This document shows, one piece after another, positions 63,290 through 64,000 of a DNA stretch of 64,000 bases; the first letter of the stretch is position 1; each line of letters opens with the position of its first letter. The translations under genes and the position numbers were made by a program. The notes under the pieces are model-generated. The model was given only the letters and a program-made list of their open reading frames with translations, was not told where the DNA came from and searched no databases. The stretch comes from JABSSA01 sp039984715. GTDB lineage: Bacteria; Pseudomonadota; Alphaproteobacteria; Rhodobacterales; Rhodobacteraceae. The stretch is taken from assembly GCA_039984715.1 (NCBI GenBank), contig JBDWUA010000004.1, positions 372,001 through 436,000 on the forward strand, written 5' to 3'.

Positions 63290-64000
63290 TTATAGGGGGG
63301 CAAAGCCAGCAGTTTGTGCAACGGCCAACGGCATCAACGCGATATCTTCGATGTCCAATTGGCTGCCCTGCACTTTGGCGACGGCGATGCCATCAAGAAG
63401 AACATGCGTTGTTCCTTCGTCATCTGGGTCAGATTCTAGCGAAATGTCGGGCATATTGGTTTCGTCATCGTCATAGACCAACACCAAACTGTCACTTTCG
63501 GAATCATAGTCGGAAATCTGCGCGCTTTGTCCAGAATTGAACCAATCACCCAAAACAAAGGTGTCATCACCTTCGCCGCCGGAAGCGATGTCATCATTTC
63601 CGGCGATAATTACGTCATCGCCGCCGCCGCCATTTAGGAAATCACCTTCATCGCTGTCTTGTTCTGACAGGGCGACGTCGACGCCGGACAATGTGTCGTT
63701 GCCCCATCCACCGAACAAGGTATCCGCGCCTTGACCGCCAGTGAGTTCATCATCGCCCAATCCGCCTTGAATGGCGTCATCACCCGCTTGGCCAGCAATG
63801 ACGTCGTCGCCCGCAGACCCCTGCAATGCGTCATTGCCCGACCCACCGAACAGCGTGTCGTCGTCGTTATGGCCAATCAAAACATCGTCCCCGTCGTCGC
63901 CGAGCAGGACATCCGCGCCGTCTTCACCATGCAACGTGTCGTGCCCGACACCGCCAACCAAAGTGTCATCGCCGTCCATGCCAAAAAGAGCATCGTCCCC
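63290..64000 (-). CDS. RTX (hemolysin-type calcium-binding) protein, C-terminal part, cut by window edge
   Basis: The frame is open to the right edge, so the N-terminal part is missing. The visible 236 residues are mostly RTX nonapeptides (GGxGxDxL type, for example GGLGDDELTGGQGADTLFGG), then a C-terminal beta region ending IDGIAVAKV-like and LMPLAVAQTAGFAPL. Such ends carry the type I secretion signal. What the missing part does, for example enzyme or adhesin, cannot be told. It is transcribed toward rpsO. Confidence 0.85.
   Translation of the reverse strand, partial: GDDALFGMDGDDTLVGGVGHDTLHGEDGADVLLGDDGDDVLIGHNDDDTLFGGSGNDALQGSAGDDVIAGQAGDDAIQGGLGDDELTGGQGADTLFGGWGNDTLSGVDVALSEQDSDEGDFLNGGGGDDVIIAGNDDIASGGEGDDTFVLGDWFNSGQSAQISDYDSESDSLVLVYDDDETNMPDISLESDPDDEGTTHVLLDGIAVAKVQGSQLDIEDIALMPLAVAQTAGFAPL
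63542..64000 (-). repeat. RTX repeat block
   Basis: In-frame glycine-aspartate nonapeptides coding for a calcium-binding beta-roll; the block continues past the window edge. Confidence 0.85.

Overview
This window looks like the chromosome of a marine alphaproteobacterium of the order Rhodobacterales (Roseobacter group). The reasons are the gene sets lptE-holA-leuS-DUF3576 and amidase/aminotransferase/ftsK/lolA, a CenR-like response regulator, a porin of Rhodobacter type, three proteins with VPLPA-CTERM sorting tails, an M10 protease with RTX repeats, and a set of GcvT-family FAD dehydrogenases for methylated glycines. Composition is moderate GC. I see no tRNA, rRNA, CRISPR array, insertion sequence, integrase or phage gene. 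Both ends cut through genes: a sulfotransferase on the left and an RTX protein on the right.

Layout. Positions 1-8.4 kb are a cell-surface block: two sulfotransferases, a 1067-residue protein ending in a family 2 glycosyltransferase, a secreted RTX metalloprotease and a Wza-like polysaccharide export lipoprotein. Positions 8.4-28.9 kb are mostly housekeeping: a class III aminotransferase, holA-lptE-leuS, a DUF3576 lipoprotein, a porin, PLP homeostasis protein YggS, an L,D-transpeptidase, ribA, a CenR-like regulator, xth, a CnoX/YbbN-like thioredoxin, a Lon N-domain protein, a Trm112-like protein, a ubiquinone hydroxylase, an amidase, an aminotransferase and ftsK. Positions 29.0-34.6 kb lie between ftsK and lolA, genes I expect to be close neighbours. 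They hold a hemP-led two-gene operon, a VPLPA-CTERM surface protein and a divergent 1036-residue regulator with winged-helix, cyclase-like, AAA ATPase and TPR parts. A triple 11-bp direct repeat sits between the last two.

Positions 34.7-43.1 kb carry lolA, a lytic transglycosylase, an AEC permease, hspQ, a gamma-glutamyltransferase-like protein, a STAS/anti-sigma pair, a thiolase, a free-methionine-sulfoxide reductase, a GFA protein and a second VPLPA-CTERM protein. Positions 43.5-50.6 kb form the clearest catabolic unit: an XRE-cupin regulator with a 23-bp palindrome at its promoter, a LysE exporter, and a homocysteine methyltransferase between two 813-residue FAD/GcvT dehydrogenases. These genes could strip methyl groups from glycine betaine or related compounds, pass one to homocysteine and oxidise the others onto tetrahydrofolate. 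An esterase, an RluA-family pseudouridine synthase and an aldehyde dehydrogenase follow.

Positions 53.7-57.8 kb hold an uncharacterised two-gene membrane/lipoprotein operon, a methyltransferase, an RgpF-like glycan protein and a third VPLPA-CTERM protein, a GDSL hydrolase. Positions 57.9-63.2 kb hold pnp and rpsO, separated by two opposite-strand genes: a third sulfotransferase and an unknown exported protein. The window closes in RTX repeats.

Two themes recur. One is surface building: sulfotransferases, glycan enzymes, RTX proteins, VPLPA-CTERM proteins and an export lipoprotein. The other is very tight packing: four convergent gene pairs overlap at their stop codons by exactly 4 nt.
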